Assembly (NCBI RefSeq): GCF_001611795.1
Contig: NZ_CP015098.1
Coordinates: forward strand, 2,976,001-3,040,000
Length of the DNA stretch: 64,000 bases
Reading direction: 5' to 3'
From: Streptomyces qaidamensis
GTDB lineage: Bacteria; Actinomycetota; Actinomycetes; Streptomycetales; Streptomycetaceae
Shown here: one piece after another, positions 18,859 to 27,815 of the stretch
Numbering within the stretch: position 1 is the stretch's first letter
Layout of the letters: every line of letters begins with the position of its first letter
Notes under the pieces: generated by a model
Told to the model about the DNA's origin: nothing
Seen by the model: only the letters and a program-made list of their open reading frames with translations
The model's database searches: none
Position numbers and translations under genes: made by a program

Positions 18859-19725
18859 CTAGTAGAGGATCGAGGGCAGGTACGCACCGTCGGGCCGGTT
18901 GTACAGGCCGATGGTCATCAGGCTCATCAGCTGCACGACCTTGAGGCCGTTGGACAGGCACCACCTGAGCAGCGCGCTGTCTTCCGTGGGGACGAGGATG
19001 CCCGGGCCACCGAACTGCGGGGCCGCCGCGATGAGTGCCTGGAGGTCCGGGGTGGTCTCGCCCACGGCGTGCGCGAAGAAGGCCAGGTCGGTGGCGTACC
19101 CGGTGATGCGTCCCTCGCGTTCGACGACCCGGGCGGTGCCCTGTTTGAGCGCGTCGGCGACCTCCCCGCCACGGTCGACGCCGTGGACCTGCCGGCACAC
19201 GTCGTTGCAGGCGCCGAGGTCCGCGTCCGTGGCCTCCCGCACCGGGTATCCGGGCATCGCACGCCGGATCGGCGGGCCCTGCACGCAGGCCACCGTGGCC
19301 CGGTGGACGAAGCCCAGGCCGACGTACAGCGAGAACGACCTGTTGTGGTAGCCGGTCTGCAACAGCCGGATGCCCGGCGCCCCGCGCTCGGCCGCCCGCT
19401 CCATCACGTCCCGCATCAGGCGGCGTCCCACGCCCGCGTTCTGCGTGGTGGGGTCGACGGTGACGGGCCCGACCCCGACGACGGCCGAGCGTTCGTCGAG
19501 GAAGTTGCTGCCGACGATCCGCCCGTCGAGCTCGGCGACGACACCGTAGAAGCCCGGGTGTGTCAGGGCTCCCTCGATCACAGCGACACCCACTTCGGGG
19601 CTGGGGAAGTCGGGTGGGAACGCATGCTCCTCGGCGATGCCGGCGAAGGCCTGGTAGCAGATCCTTCCGCACTCTGCGGCATCGTCCGCAGTGCCCGGGC
19701 GCAGTGTGAGAGTCACGATCGCCAT
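18859..19725 (-). CDS. GNAT-family N-acetyltransferase
   Basis: About 288 residues, with a GNAT core in the first half: LRPGTADDAAECGRICYQAF, DGRIVGSNFLDE, and the acetyl-CoA loop VDPTTQNAGVGRRLMRDVM. A second, weaker GNAT-like half follows (VREATDADLGACNDVCRQVH to the C-terminus MTIGLYNRPDGAYLPSILY), as in tandem GNAT proteins. ATG 19725 has its purine-rich site too close; GTG 19716 (MTLTLRPG) with AAGGGA nine bases upstream is a good alternative. Substrate unknown. Confidence 0.8.
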   Translation of the reverse strand: MAIVTLTLRPGTADDAAECGRICYQAFAGIAEEHAFPPDFPSPEVGVAVIEGALTHPGFYGVVAELDGRIVGSNFLDERSAVVGVGPVTVDPTTQNAGVGRRLMRDVMERAAERGAPGIRLLQTGYHNRSFSLYVGLGFVHRATVACVQGPPIRRAMPGYPVREATDADLGACNDVCRQVHGVDRGGEVADALKQGTARVVEREGRITGYATDLAFFAHAVGETTPDLQALIAAAPQFGGPGILVPTEDSALLRWCLSNGLKVVQLMSLMTIGLYNRPDGAYLPSILY

Positions 19726-19816
19726 CCCTTCTTCGCGCCCCCGCGCGGCGACCCACCCCTCGCTTCCCATCCTGTGCCCGTCCCGGCCGGGACGCACCCG
19801 GTACTGCCGGACCCCC

Positions 19817-20410
19817 CTACGGTGTTCGCCGCAGTCCCTGCACCAGCAGGTCGACGACCGCCGCGAAATCGGCTTCGGTCCCCGGCTCCTCCCACTCCCT
19901 CGCGTAGCAGGGGTCGTGGAAGCGGCCCGTGGCCTGGAAGACCGCCCTGGCCGACGCCTCCGCGTCGGTGGCGGCGAAGTCACCGGTCTCTACGCCGGCC
20001 TGGATGATGCGGGTCAGCTGGGACTCCAGGTCGGTGATGTGCTCCCCCACCGCCGTACCGGCCTCGCCGGTGAGGACCGTGTACGTGGCGAACAGCTCCG
20101 GGTCCTCGCCCGCCTTGCGGCGCTTGGCGGCGAAGAGTGCGGCGAGCCAGTCCCGCAGCCGGGCCTCCGGGACGCGATCCGCCTCGGCGATCCCGGACAG
20201 CTGCCCGGACGTGCGGTCCAGCCAGCGCTTGGTGACCGCCTCGCGCAGCGCCGCCTTCGTCCGGAAGTGGCGGTAGACACTGCCGTGGCTGACGCCGAGC
20301 GCCCGGGCGACGTCCACCACGGTGGCCTTGGCCGGTCCGTGGCGGCGCAGCACCTCCTCGGTGGCTTCGAGGATGCGCTCGGCGGTCAGAGTCTCGCTGG
20401 TCGGTGCCAT
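19817..20410 (-). CDS. TetR-family transcriptional regulator
   Basis: A 197-residue repressor. The N-terminal helix-turn-helix is typical: ILEATEEVLRRHG, then TVVDVARALGVSHGSVYRHF, with YRHF in the recognition helix. The ligand domain ends with HDPCYAREWEEPGTEADFA, as in the YcfQ/TetR_C_7 type. It lies 25 bases downstream of the aldo/keto reductase gene on the same strand, so it probably controls that gene and perhaps itself. Confidence 0.9.
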   Translation of the reverse strand: MAPTSETLTAERILEATEEVLRRHGPAKATVVDVARALGVSHGSVYRHFRTKAALREAVTKRWLDRTSGQLSGIAEADRVPEARLRDWLAALFAAKRRKAGEDPELFATYTVLTGEAGTAVGEHITDLESQLTRIIQAGVETGDFAATDAEASARAVFQATGRFHDPCYAREWEEPGTEADFAAVVDLLVQGLRRTP

Positions 20411-20435
20411 GCCCTGACCGTACCCAAAGCCCCGT

Positions 20436-21434
20436 TCAGCTTTCGAGGTGCGCCATCTGGGCTGCCGGGTAGCGGTCGCCGGCGGCGGCACCGGCCGGTA
20501 CGGCCTCCTCTATCGCGGCCAGGTCCGACGGCTCCAGCGTCACGTCCAGCGCACCCAGCGCCTCCGTGAGCCGGTCGCGGCGGCGGGCGCCGACCAGGGG
20601 CACGATGTCCTCACCGCGGGCGAGCACCCAGGCGATGGCGATCTGCGCGACGCTGACGCCCTTCTGCTCGGCGATCTTCCGCAGCGCCTCGACGAGGTTC
20701 AGGTTGTGCCGGAGGTTGTCGCCCTGGAAGCGCGGCGACATGGCCCGGAAGTCGCCCGGGCCGAGCTGCCGGTCGGCGGTGAAGTGGCCGGAGATCAGGC
20801 CCCGGGAGAGCACGCCGTACGCTGTGATGCCGATGCCCAGCTCGCGGGTGGTGGGCAGGATCTCCTCCTCGATGCCGCGGGAGATGAGGGAGTACTCGAT
20901 CTGGAGGTCGGAGACGGGTGCCGTGGCCGCCGCCCGGCGGATCGTCTCGGCGCCGACCTCGCTGAGGCCGATGTGCCGTACCCAGCCCTTCTCGACGAGT
21001 TCCGCTATCGCGCCGACCGTCTCCTCGATCGGCACGTCCGGGTCGAGGCGGGCGATGCGGTAGACGTCGATGTGGTCGACGCCGAGGCGCTGCAGGGAGT
21101 GGGCGGCGAAGTTCTTCACGGCGGCGGGCCGGCCGTCGTAGCCGAGCCAGCTGCCGTCCGGACTGCGCAGAGCGCCGAACTTCACGCTGATCAGGGCCTG
21201 TTCGCGCCGGGCGGCGGGGGTGGCGCGCAGGGCCTCGCCGATCAGCATCTCGTTGTGACCCATGCCGTAGAAGTCGCCGGTGTCGAGCAGGGTGACGCCC
21301 GCTTCGAGCGCCGCGTGGAGGGTCACGATGGACTCGGCCCGGTCCGCCTCGCCGTACAGGGCGGACATGCCCATGCAGCCGAGACCGAGGGCGGAGACCT
21401 GGGGGCCGGTGGTTCCGAGGGGGCGGGTTCGCAT
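20436..21434 (-). CDS. Aldo/keto reductase, atypical active site
   Basis: NADPH-dependent reductase-type TIM barrel of 332 residues with LGLGCMGMSALYG, LLDTGDFYGMGHNEMLIG (catalytic Asp and Tyr), SVKFG (Lys) and NADPH-site residues near VPLVGARRRDRL. The usual His of the tetrad, found in a YYQHR-type strand, is replaced: the sequence here is VYRIARLDP. I recall some actinobacterial relatives with the same change. ATG 21434 is preferred because GGAGG is then eight bases upstream; ATG 21440 is only two bases from it. The TetR gene follows at once. Confidence 0.87.
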   Translation of the reverse strand: MRTRPLGTTGPQVSALGLGCMGMSALYGEADRAESIVTLHAALEAGVTLLDTGDFYGMGHNEMLIGEALRATPAARREQALISVKFGALRSPDGSWLGYDGRPAAVKNFAAHSLQRLGVDHIDVYRIARLDPDVPIEETVGAIAELVEKGWVRHIGLSEVGAETIRRAAATAPVSDLQIEYSLISRGIEEEILPTTRELGIGITAYGVLSRGLISGHFTADRQLGPGDFRAMSPRFQGDNLRHNLNLVEALRKIAEQKGVSVAQIAIAWVLARGEDIVPLVGARRRDRLTEALGALDVTLEPSDLAAIEEAVPAGAAAGDRYPAAQMAHLES

Positions 21435-21538
21435 CGTCATGCCCTCCACCTTGCCATGACAGCTGACAGATTTCAATATCTGTCATTCGATACTTGTCAG
21501 CCCCTTGAGTGCGTCCCGGCCCCGCTCGCCGTCCGCGG

Positions 21539-22156
21539 CTACCGCGCCGTGAACGCCAGCTTCGCCCCCAGCGCCACGAACGACCCCGCGAAGCCCCGCC
21601 GCAGCCAGGCCGTCACCCGCGGCCGGCCCAGGACATGCCGGCGTACCGACGCGGCCAGCAGTCCGTACACGGCGAACACGACGAAGGTCGCCAGCATGAA
21701 GACCCCGCCGAGCCCCGCCATCCGCAGTACCGCGTGCGGCTCCCCGGGGGCGACGAACTGCGGCAGGAACGCGAAGAAGAAGATCGTCAGCTTCGGGTTG
21801 AGGATGTTGATCAGCACCCCGCGCACGATGACCCGCCGCGCCGGCAGGTCCGGGGCCCCCTCCCGCTCCTCCACCACGAGCGCCTCCTTGTCCCGCACCG
21901 TCGCCCACGCCATGTACAGCAGGTAGGCGACACCCGCGTACTTCAGCACTTGGAACGCGGTCGCGCTCGCGTGCAGCAGCGCGGCGACGCCGGTGACCGT
22001 GGCCAGCAGGTGCGGCACGATCCCGAGCGTGCAGCCGACGGCCGCGACGACACTCGCGCGCCGCCCCCGGGAGAGCGCGGCGGCGAGGGTGTAGACGACG
22101 CCGGTGCCCGGCGTGGCGACGACGACGAGGGTGGTCAGCAGGAAGGCGATGCTCAT
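21539..22156 (-). CDS. LysE/RhtB-family amino-acid exporter
   Basis: Membrane protein of 205 residues with six hydrophobic segments. It begins MSIAFLLTTLVVVATPGTG, the family's N-terminal motif with the TPGP-like turn, and has INILNPKLTIFFFAFLPQF, the conserved second-half motif. It should export amino acids or small related compounds. Two direct repeats in the upstream region (22193-22225) may bind a regulator. Confidence 0.88.
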   Translation of the reverse strand: MSIAFLLTTLVVVATPGTGVVYTLAAALSRGRRASVVAAVGCTLGIVPHLLATVTGVAALLHASATAFQVLKYAGVAYLLYMAWATVRDKEALVVEEREGAPDLPARRVIVRGVLINILNPKLTIFFFAFLPQFVAPGEPHAVLRMAGLGGVFMLATFVVFAVYGLLAASVRRHVLGRPRVTAWLRRGFAGSFVALGAKLAFTAR

Positions 22157-22192
22157 GCCGTCACCCTGGCGCGGCCTCCCGCCCCGGCAACA

Positions 22193-22225
22193 GGACCAAT
22201 CGGCCTCGGCGCTACGGGACCAGTC
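22193..22225 (-). promoter_or_regulatory. Direct repeats upstream of the LysE-type exporter
   Basis: GGACCAATC (22193-22201) and GGACCAGTC (22217-22225) stand 24 bases apart, 37-69 bases before the exporter start. Read on the minus strand they are GATTGGTCC and GACTGGTCC. Direct repeats of this sort are typical sites for MocR-type PLP-dependent regulators, but no such gene is in the window. Confidence 0.3.
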
Positions 22226-22368
22226 CCCCGATCCCAGGGACCTCAGCGTCACCACCGTTCGACACGCTTCACACCCGATCCGACAATGGAAGTGCCGGTG
22301 GGTGGTCTCCCCGGCGGCGCCCGCCCGCCGGTCGCGCGGAACTCCTGCGCCGCCCGAGGGAGCGCGCC

Positions 22369-23472
22369 ATGACGGTCCGTATCGCCACCTTCAACACGGA
22401 GAACCTCTTCCGCCGCCCCAAGGTCTTCCGCCTCCAGGGCGACAAGCAGCGCCGCGAGGTCCTCGACGACTACGCCGGGCTGGTCTCCCTCCTGGAGCAG
22501 GAGACCTACGACGACGACACCAAGACCCGCATCGCCGCACTCCTCAAGAAGCACCGGGTGCACGACTCGCGCAAGGACAGGCCGTTCTTCGTCAACGAGA
22601 CGCGCGGCCAGGGCACGTTGTACAAGACGAAGGGCAGCGGCGAGCACGTCACGTTCGAGATCGTGGCCAAGGGCCGTTCGGGGTGGACGGGCTGGGTGGA
22701 GCTGGTCCGTGACGACCTCGACTGGGCGGCGGTGCACAACACCGGCCGGGTGATCGCCGAGGTCGACGCCGACATCCTGCTCACGGTGGAGGTGGAGGAC
22801 CGCACGACCCTGCGCCGCTTCAACGAGCAGGTGCTGGGCGCCGACCTGAAGAAGACGCCGTACCCGTACGACCTGGTGATCGACGGCAACGATCCGCGCG
22901 GCATCGACGTGGGGATCCTCAGCCGCCACCCGGTCACGTCCATGCGGACGCATCTGTTCGACCCGGACCCGGACCGCCCGGGGGCGTACCTCTTCAGCCG
23001 GGACTGCCCGGAGTACGAGATCCAGATCGGCGGCACACCGCTGTGGCTGCTGGGCAACCACCTCAAGAGCCAGAGCGGCGACGACCCGGAGCTGCGCGTC
23101 GCCCAGGCCCGGCGGGTGGCGTCGATCTACCAGACCGCACTGGAGCGTTCGCCGTACGTCGTGGTCGCCGGCGACCTCAACGACGAGCCGTCCAGCGAGG
23201 CGATCCGGGCCCTGCTGGACACGGGCCTGCGGGACGTGATGGGTCACCCGTCCTACCGGGGCGCCCCGGGCACCCACGGCACGGGCAACTCCGAGAGCCA
23301 GAAGCTCGACTACGTGATGCTGCCGCCGCCGCTGTGGGAGCAGGTGCAGCACGTGGAGGTCGAACGGCGCGGCATCTGGGCGCCCTCGACCATCAAGTCC
23401 TTCGACACGGTCACCTCGAAGTGGAACCGCGCCTCGGACCACGCGGCGGTCTACGTCGACCTGGACCTGTGA
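22369..23472 (+). CDS. Endonuclease/exonuclease/phosphatase (EEP) superfamily protein
   Basis: Mg2+-dependent phosphoesterase fold, 367 residues. It has the conserved strands RIATFNTENLF (Asn), a Glu in LLTVEVEDRTTL, the Asp-x-Asn pair in VVVAGDLNDEPS, KLDYVMLPP and the C-terminal ASDHAAVYVDL with the catalytic Asp-His. No signal peptide is seen. DNA, phospholipid or nucleotide substrates are all possible. ATG 22369 follows GGGAG. It converges on glyS with a shared terminator between. Confidence 0.85.
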   Translation: MTVRIATFNTENLFRRPKVFRLQGDKQRREVLDDYAGLVSLLEQETYDDDTKTRIAALLKKHRVHDSRKDRPFFVNETRGQGTLYKTKGSGEHVTFEIVAKGRSGWTGWVELVRDDLDWAAVHNTGRVIAEVDADILLTVEVEDRTTLRRFNEQVLGADLKKTPYPYDLVIDGNDPRGIDVGILSRHPVTSMRTHLFDPDPDRPGAYLFSRDCPEYEIQIGGTPLWLLGNHLKSQSGDDPELRVAQARRVASIYQTALERSPYVVVAGDLNDEPSSEAIRALLDTGLRDVMGHPSYRGAPGTHGTGNSESQKLDYVMLPPPLWEQVQHVEVERRGIWAPSTIKSFDTVTSKWNRASDHAAVYVDLDL

Positions 23473-23478
23473 AACGCG

Positions 23479-23516
23479 GCGGTGCCGGGCCCCTCCGAGG
23501 AGGAACCCGGCACCGC
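23479..23516. terminator. Bidirectional terminator between the EEP gene and glyS
   Basis: An 11-bp inverted repeat (GCGGTGCCGGG and complement) with a 16-base loop sits between the two converging stop codons at 23472 and 23534, so it can serve both genes. Confidence 0.65.
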
Positions 23517-23533
23517 GGCCCGGCGAAAGGCGA

Positions 23534-24916
23534 TCAGCAGCCGATCAGGCGGGACGCCAGGTAGCCCTCGATCTGGTCGAGGGAGACGCGCTCCTGCTTC
23601 ATCGAGTCGCGCTCGCGGACGGTGACCGCGTTGTCCTCCAGGGTGTCGAAGTCGACGGTCACGCAGAACGGCGTGCCGATCTCGTCCTGGCGGCGGTAGC
23701 GGCGGCCGATGGCGCCGGCGTCGTCGAACTCGATGTTCCAGTTCTGGCGGAGCGCCTGGGCGAGGCCCTTGGCCTTCGGGGACAGCTCCGGGTTGCGGGA
23801 CAGCGGAAGGACCGCGACCTTCACCGGGGCGAGGCGGTGGTCGAGGCGCAGCACCGTGCGCTTCTCCATCTTGCCCTTGGCGTTGGGGGCCTCGTCCTCG
23901 ATGTAGGCGTCCAGCAGGAACGCCAGCATCGCGCGGCCGACACCGGCCGCGGGCTCGATGACGTACGGCGTCCAGCGCTCGCCGGCTTCCTGGTCGAAGT
24001 AGGTGAGGTCCTGGCCGGAGGCCTTGGAGTGGGCACCGAGGTCGTAGTCGGTGCGGTTGGCGACACCTTCGAGCTCGCCCCACTCACTGCCGCCGAACTG
24101 GAAGCGGTACTCGATGTCGGCGGTGCGCTTGGAGTAGTGGGAGAGCTTCTCCTTCGGGTGCTCGTACCACCGCATGTTCTCCTCGCGCAGGCCGAGACCG
24201 GTGTACCAGTTCCAGCGCTGCTCCATCCAGTACTCCTGCCACGTCTCGTCCTCGCCCGGCTTGACGAAGAACTCCATCTCCATCTGCTCGAACTCGCGGG
24301 TGCGGAAGATGAAGTTGCCGGGCGTGATCTCGTTGCGGAAGGACTTGCCCATCTGGGCGATGCCGAACGGCGGCTTGCGGCGCGAAGTGGTCTGCACCTG
24401 CGAGAAGTTGGTGAAGATGCCCTGGGCGGTCTCGGGGCGCAGGTAGGCGACGGAGCCGGAGTCCTGCGTGGGGCCGAGGTGGGTGGACAGCAGGCCCGAG
24501 AACTGCTTGGGCTCGGTGAACTGGCCCTTGTTGCCGCAGTTGGGGCAGTTGACGTCGAGGAGGCCGTTCTCCGGGGCGCGGCCCTTCTTCTCCTCGTAGG
24601 CCTCCTCCAGGTGGTCCGCGCGGAACCGCTTGTGGCAGGAGGTGCACTCGGTCAGCGGGTCCGTGAAGGTGGCGACGTGGCCGGAGGCGACCCAGACCTC
24701 GGGGGCCAGGATCACGGACGAGTCGATGCCCACGACGTCCTCGCGCGACGTCACCATGTAGCGCCACCACTGGCGCTTGAGGTTCTCCTTGAGCTCGACA
24801 CCCAGGGGGCCGTAGTCCCAAGCGGCGCGCTGACCGCCGTAGATCTCACTACAGGGGAATACGAAGCCACGGCGCTTGCTCAGGCTGACGATGGTGTCGA
24901 TCTTGTCGGCGGCCAC
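23534..24916 (-). CDS. glyS: Glycyl-tRNA synthetase (eukaryote-like homodimeric type)
   Basis: Charges tRNA-Gly. The 460-residue protein is a class II synthetase with an early [15 protein letters not shown], motif 2 region [19 protein letters not shown], and motif 3 near [17 protein letters not shown], followed by the anticodon-binding domain ([12 protein letters not shown]). A zinc-ribbon insertion is visible as CTSCHKRF and CPNCGNKG. Start GTG 24916 opens [12 protein letters not shown]. Identity is secure. Confidence 0.96.
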   Translation of the reverse strand: MAADKIDTIVSLSKRRGFVFPCSEIYGGQRAAWDYGPLGVELKENLKRQWWRYMVTSREDVVGIDSSVILAPEVWVASGHVATFTDPLTECTSCHKRFRADHLEEAYEEKKGRAPENGLLDVNCPNCGNKGQFTEPKQFSGLLSTHLGPTQDSGSVAYLRPETAQGIFTNFSQVQTTSRRKPPFGIAQMGKSFRNEITPGNFIFRTREFEQMEMEFFVKPGEDETWQEYWMEQRWNWYTGLGLREENMRWYEHPKEKLSHYSKRTADIEYRFQFGGSEWGELEGVANRTDYDLGAHSKASGQDLTYFDQEAGERWTPYVIEPAAGVGRAMLAFLLDAYIEDEAPNAKGKMEKRTVLRLDHRLAPVKVAVLPLSRNPELSPKAKGLAQALRQNWNIEFDDAGAIGRRYRRQDEIGTPFCVTVDFDTLEDNAVTVRERDSMKQERVSLDQIEGYLASRLIGC

Positions 24917-25064
24917 GGTGCTCTCTTCATTACGACGACGGGCGACGAAGCGAGTTGCTTCCAGCGAATGCTTCAGGTTACCGGCGGGGGCGCCCCCTCA
25001 ATCAAATCGCTCCCCCTTCGGCCGCCGCCGGCCCCCCTCCGGATCCCACTGGCCGGACCGTTTA

Positions 25065-25102
25065 TTGACAACGGTTTCCATATTTGCTGAAAATGAGTGT
25101 CA
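25065..25102 (+). promoter_or_regulatory. znuA promoter with two Zur boxes
   Basis: A perfect -35 TTGACA is at 25065-25070. Box 1, TGACAACGGTTTCCA (25066-25080), overlaps it, and box 2, TGAAAATGAGTGTCA (25088-25102), covers the -10 region and the first base of the ATG. By hand they match the Streptomyces Zur-type palindrome TGAAAAYGATTTTCA at about 12-13 of 15 positions each, and they start 22 bases apart, two helical turns. A -10 at about 25088-25093 would place the transcript start at or next to the ATG, implying a leaderless mRNA. Confidence 0.75.
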
Positions 25103-26067
25103 TGAACGTACGACGACGCCTCATACCCGCCGCCCTGGCCTCCGCTCTCGGTCTCGGCGCCCTGACCGCCTGCTCCAGCGACAGCGCGGCCTCGGGCAAC
25201 ACGGACAAGTTCGACGTCGTCGCGTCGTTCTACCCGATGGCGTTCCTCGCCGAGCAGATCGGCGGCGACCACACGAACGTCACCAGTCTGACCGAGCCCG
25301 GCCAGGAGCCGCACGACCTGGAGATCAGCACCAAGCAGCGCGCGCAGCTGGAGGAGGCCGACGCGGCGCTCTACCTCAAGGGCCTCCAGCCCGCCGTCGA
25401 CGAGGCCATCGGCCAGACGGGGATCAAGACCAAGATCGACGCGGCCTCGCTGACCCACCTGGAGGACCACGGCACCGGCGGCCACACCCACGAGGGTGAG
25501 GAGGGCCACGCCGAGGAGGAAGGCCACGCCGAGGAGGAGGAGCACGGCCGCGACCCGCATGTCTGGCTCGACCCGGTGAAGTACGCCGAGATCGCCCAGG
25601 GCGTCGGCAAGGCCTTCGAGAAGGCCGACCCCGACCACGCGGCCGACTACAAGAAGAACACCGAGGCCCTGGTCAAGAAGCTGAACGGGCTGAACGGCGA
25701 CTTCGAGAACGGCCTGAAGAACACCAAGTCCAAGGTCTTCTTCACCAACCACGCCGCCTTCGGCTACCTCGCCGAGCGCTACGGCCTCACCCAGGAGGCC
25801 ATCTCCGGCATCGACCCCGAGAGCGAGCCCAGCGGCGCCCGCGTCCGGGAACTCCAGCAGGAGGCGAAGGCCGACGGCGTCACCACCGTCTTCTACGAGA
25901 CACTGGTCTCCGACAAGACCGCGAAGACCCTCGCCCGCGACGCGAACCTGAAGACGGACGTCCTCGATCCCCTGGAGGGCATCACGGACAAGTCCCGCGG
26001 CGACGACTACTTCCAGGTCATGGAAGCCAACCTCAAGGCCCTTCAGGCGGCCCTGGGAGCCAAGTGA
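25102..26067 (+). CDS. znuA: Zinc ABC transporter substrate-binding lipoprotein
   Basis: Extracellular zinc-capture component of ZnuABC. The 321-residue protein starts MNVRRRLIPAALASALGLGA and has the lipobox LTAC, so it is a membrane-anchored lipoprotein. Zinc ligands typical of cluster A-I proteins are seen: EPHDLEIS, a central metal-rich loop with repeated Glu-His units (EEGHAEEEGHAEEEEHG) leading to DPHVWLDP, NHAAFGYLAERY, and FYETLVSD. ATG 25102 is chosen over 25093 because the promoter layout predicts a transcript that starts about there. It is first in a znuACB operon and its start region carries two Zur boxes. Confidence 0.94.
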   Translation: MNVRRRLIPAALASALGLGALTACSSDSAASGNTDKFDVVASFYPMAFLAEQIGGDHTNVTSLTEPGQEPHDLEISTKQRAQLEEADAALYLKGLQPAVDEAIGQTGIKTKIDAASLTHLEDHGTGGHTHEGEEGHAEEEGHAEEEEHGRDPHVWLDPVKYAEIAQGVGKAFEKADPDHAADYKKNTEALVKKLNGLNGDFENGLKNTKSKVFFTNHAAFGYLAERYGLTQEAISGIDPESEPSGARVRELQQEAKADGVTTVFYETLVSDKTAKTLARDANLKTDVLDPLEGITDKSRGDDYFQVMEANLKALQAALGAK

Positions 26068-26087
26068 TCGACCCATCGGAGGACGGC

Positions 26088-26855
26088 ATGACCGAGCCCG
26101 TCGTATCCCTGCAAGGGGTCCGCGCGGACCTCGGCTCGCGCACCGTGCTGCGCGGCATCGACCTCACCGTCCGCCATGGTGAGGTCGTCGCCCTGCTCGG
26201 CGCGAACGGCTCGGGCAAGTCGACGGCCGTGCGCAGCATCATCGGCCAGGTGCAGACCGGCGCCGGCGAGATCCGGCTGTTCGGCACGGACCGCGGGCGG
26301 TTCCGCGACTGGCACCGCGTGGGCTACGTCCCGCAGCGCACCACGGCCGCGGGCGGCGTGCCCGCCACGGTGACCGAGGTGGTCTCCTCCGGCCGCCTGT
26401 CCCGGGCCCGCTTCGGTGTCCTGCGCAAGGCCGACCACGCGGCCGTACGACGCGCCCTGGACCTCGTCGGCATGGCCGACCGGGCCAAGGACTCGGTCGA
26501 CGCCCTCTCCGGCGGCCAGCACCAGCGCGTCCTCATCGCCCGCGCGCTCGCCTCCGAACCCGAGCTGCTGATCATGGACGAGCCGATGGCCGGCGTCGAC
26601 CTGGCCAGCCAGGAGGTCCTCGCGCACACCCTGCGGGAGCAGGTCGGCCAGGGCACGACCGTGCTGCTCGTGCTGCACGAACTGGGCCCCCTGGAGCCCC
26701 TCATCGACCGGGCGGTCGTCCTGCGCGACGGCTGCGTCGTCCACGACGGGCCGCCCCCGAAGGCCGTCGGGCAGCATGCCCTGCCCGGCCACGACCACGT
26801 ACACCCGCACGCACCCGCGGGCGCCGAACCCCTCCGCACGGGACTGCTGAGCTGA
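26088..26855 (+). CDS. znuC: Zinc ABC transporter ATPase
   Basis: ATPase of the zinc importer, 255 residues. Walker A is GANGSGKST, signature LSGGQHQRVLIARAL, Walker B LLIMDEPMAGVD, and the H-loop His is in VLHELGP. The C-terminus is His-rich (HALPGHDHVHPHAPAG), as in other zinc ATPases. ATG 26088 is preferred because GGAGG stands six bases upstream; a GTG at 26064 overlaps the znuA stop. Its stop overlaps the znuB start by one base. Confidence 0.94.
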   Translation: MTEPVVSLQGVRADLGSRTVLRGIDLTVRHGEVVALLGANGSGKSTAVRSIIGQVQTGAGEIRLFGTDRGRFRDWHRVGYVPQRTTAAGGVPATVTEVVSSGRLSRARFGVLRKADHAAVRRALDLVGMADRAKDSVDALSGGQHQRVLIARALASEPELLIMDEPMAGVDLASQEVLAHTLREQVGQGTTVLLVLHELGPLEPLIDRAVVLRDGCVVHDGPPPKAVGQHALPGHDHVHPHAPAGAEPLRTGLLS

Positions 26856-27757
26856 TGGACATCCTCGACTACGCCTTCATGCAGCGGGCCCTGCTCGCCG
26901 CCGTCCTGGTCGGCATCACCGCCCCCGCCGTGGGGATCTACCTGGTCCAGCGGCGCCAGGCCCTGATGGGCGACGGCATCGGGCACGTGGCGATGACCGG
27001 TGTCGGTCTCGGCTTCCTGCTGACCTGGTCCCCGGTGTGGATGGCGACCCTCGTCTCCGTCCTCGGCGCGGTCCTCATGGAGCTGATCCGCTGGTACGGC
27101 AAGACCCGCGGCGACCTCGCCCTCGCGATGCTGTTCTACGGCGGCATGGCCGGCGGTGTGATGTTCATCAACCTCGCGCCCACCGGCTCCAACGCCAACC
27201 TGACGTCGTACCTGTTCGGCTCCCTGTCGACGGTCTCCGATTCGGACGTCACGGCGATCTGCGTGCTGGCCGCCTTCGTCGTCCTGGTCACCCTCGGTCT
27301 GCGGCGGCAGCTGTTCGCGGTCAGCCAGGACGAGGAGTTCGCCCGGGTGACGGGCCTGCCGGTGCGCGTGCTGAACCTGCTGACGGCGGTCACCGCGGCC
27401 GTCACGGTGACGGTGGCGATGCGCGTGGTCGGGCTGTTGCTGGTCAGCGCGCTGATGGTGGTGCCCGTCGCGGCCGCCCAGCAGATCGGCCGGAGCTTCG
27501 CCGCGACGTTCGCGATCGCCGTGGCCATCGGTGTGAGCGTGACGATCGGCGGCACGGTCACCTCGTACTACCAGGACGTGCCGCCCGGCGCGACGATCGT
27601 GCTGCTGACCATCGGCGCGTTCATCGTGCTGACGGCGCTCGCGACCCCGCTGGCCCGCCGCCGCGCCCGCGCCGGGGCGGGCGGGGACACGACGGCCGAC
27701 CCCGCCGAGTGCTCGATTCCGGGCAGCCGGGCGGCGGCCGACGAGGTCGGCGTCTGA
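26855..27757 (+). CDS. znuB: Zinc ABC transporter permease
   Basis: Integral membrane permease of 300 residues with about eight to nine hydrophobic helices. It starts MDILDYAFMQRALLAAVLVG and has the family motifs YLVQRRQALMGDGIGHVAM and SQDEEFARVTGLPV. The start codon overlaps the znuC stop (TGATG). With ZnuA and ZnuC it forms the high-affinity zinc importer expected to be active only when Zur lacks zinc. Confidence 0.94.
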   Translation: MDILDYAFMQRALLAAVLVGITAPAVGIYLVQRRQALMGDGIGHVAMTGVGLGFLLTWSPVWMATLVSVLGAVLMELIRWYGKTRGDLALAMLFYGGMAGGVMFINLAPTGSNANLTSYLFGSLSTVSDSDVTAICVLAAFVVLVTLGLRRQLFAVSQDEEFARVTGLPVRVLNLLTAVTAAVTVTVAMRVVGLLLVSALMVVPVAAAQQIGRSFAATFAIAVAIGVSVTIGGTVTSYYQDVPPGATIVLLTIGAFIVLTALATPLARRRARAGAGGDTTADPAECSIPGSRAAADEVGV

Positions 27758-27815
27758 CCGCCCCCACCACGGGCTGGCACAATGGCCCGGGCAAGGCAGA
27801 CGTGAGGAGGCAACG

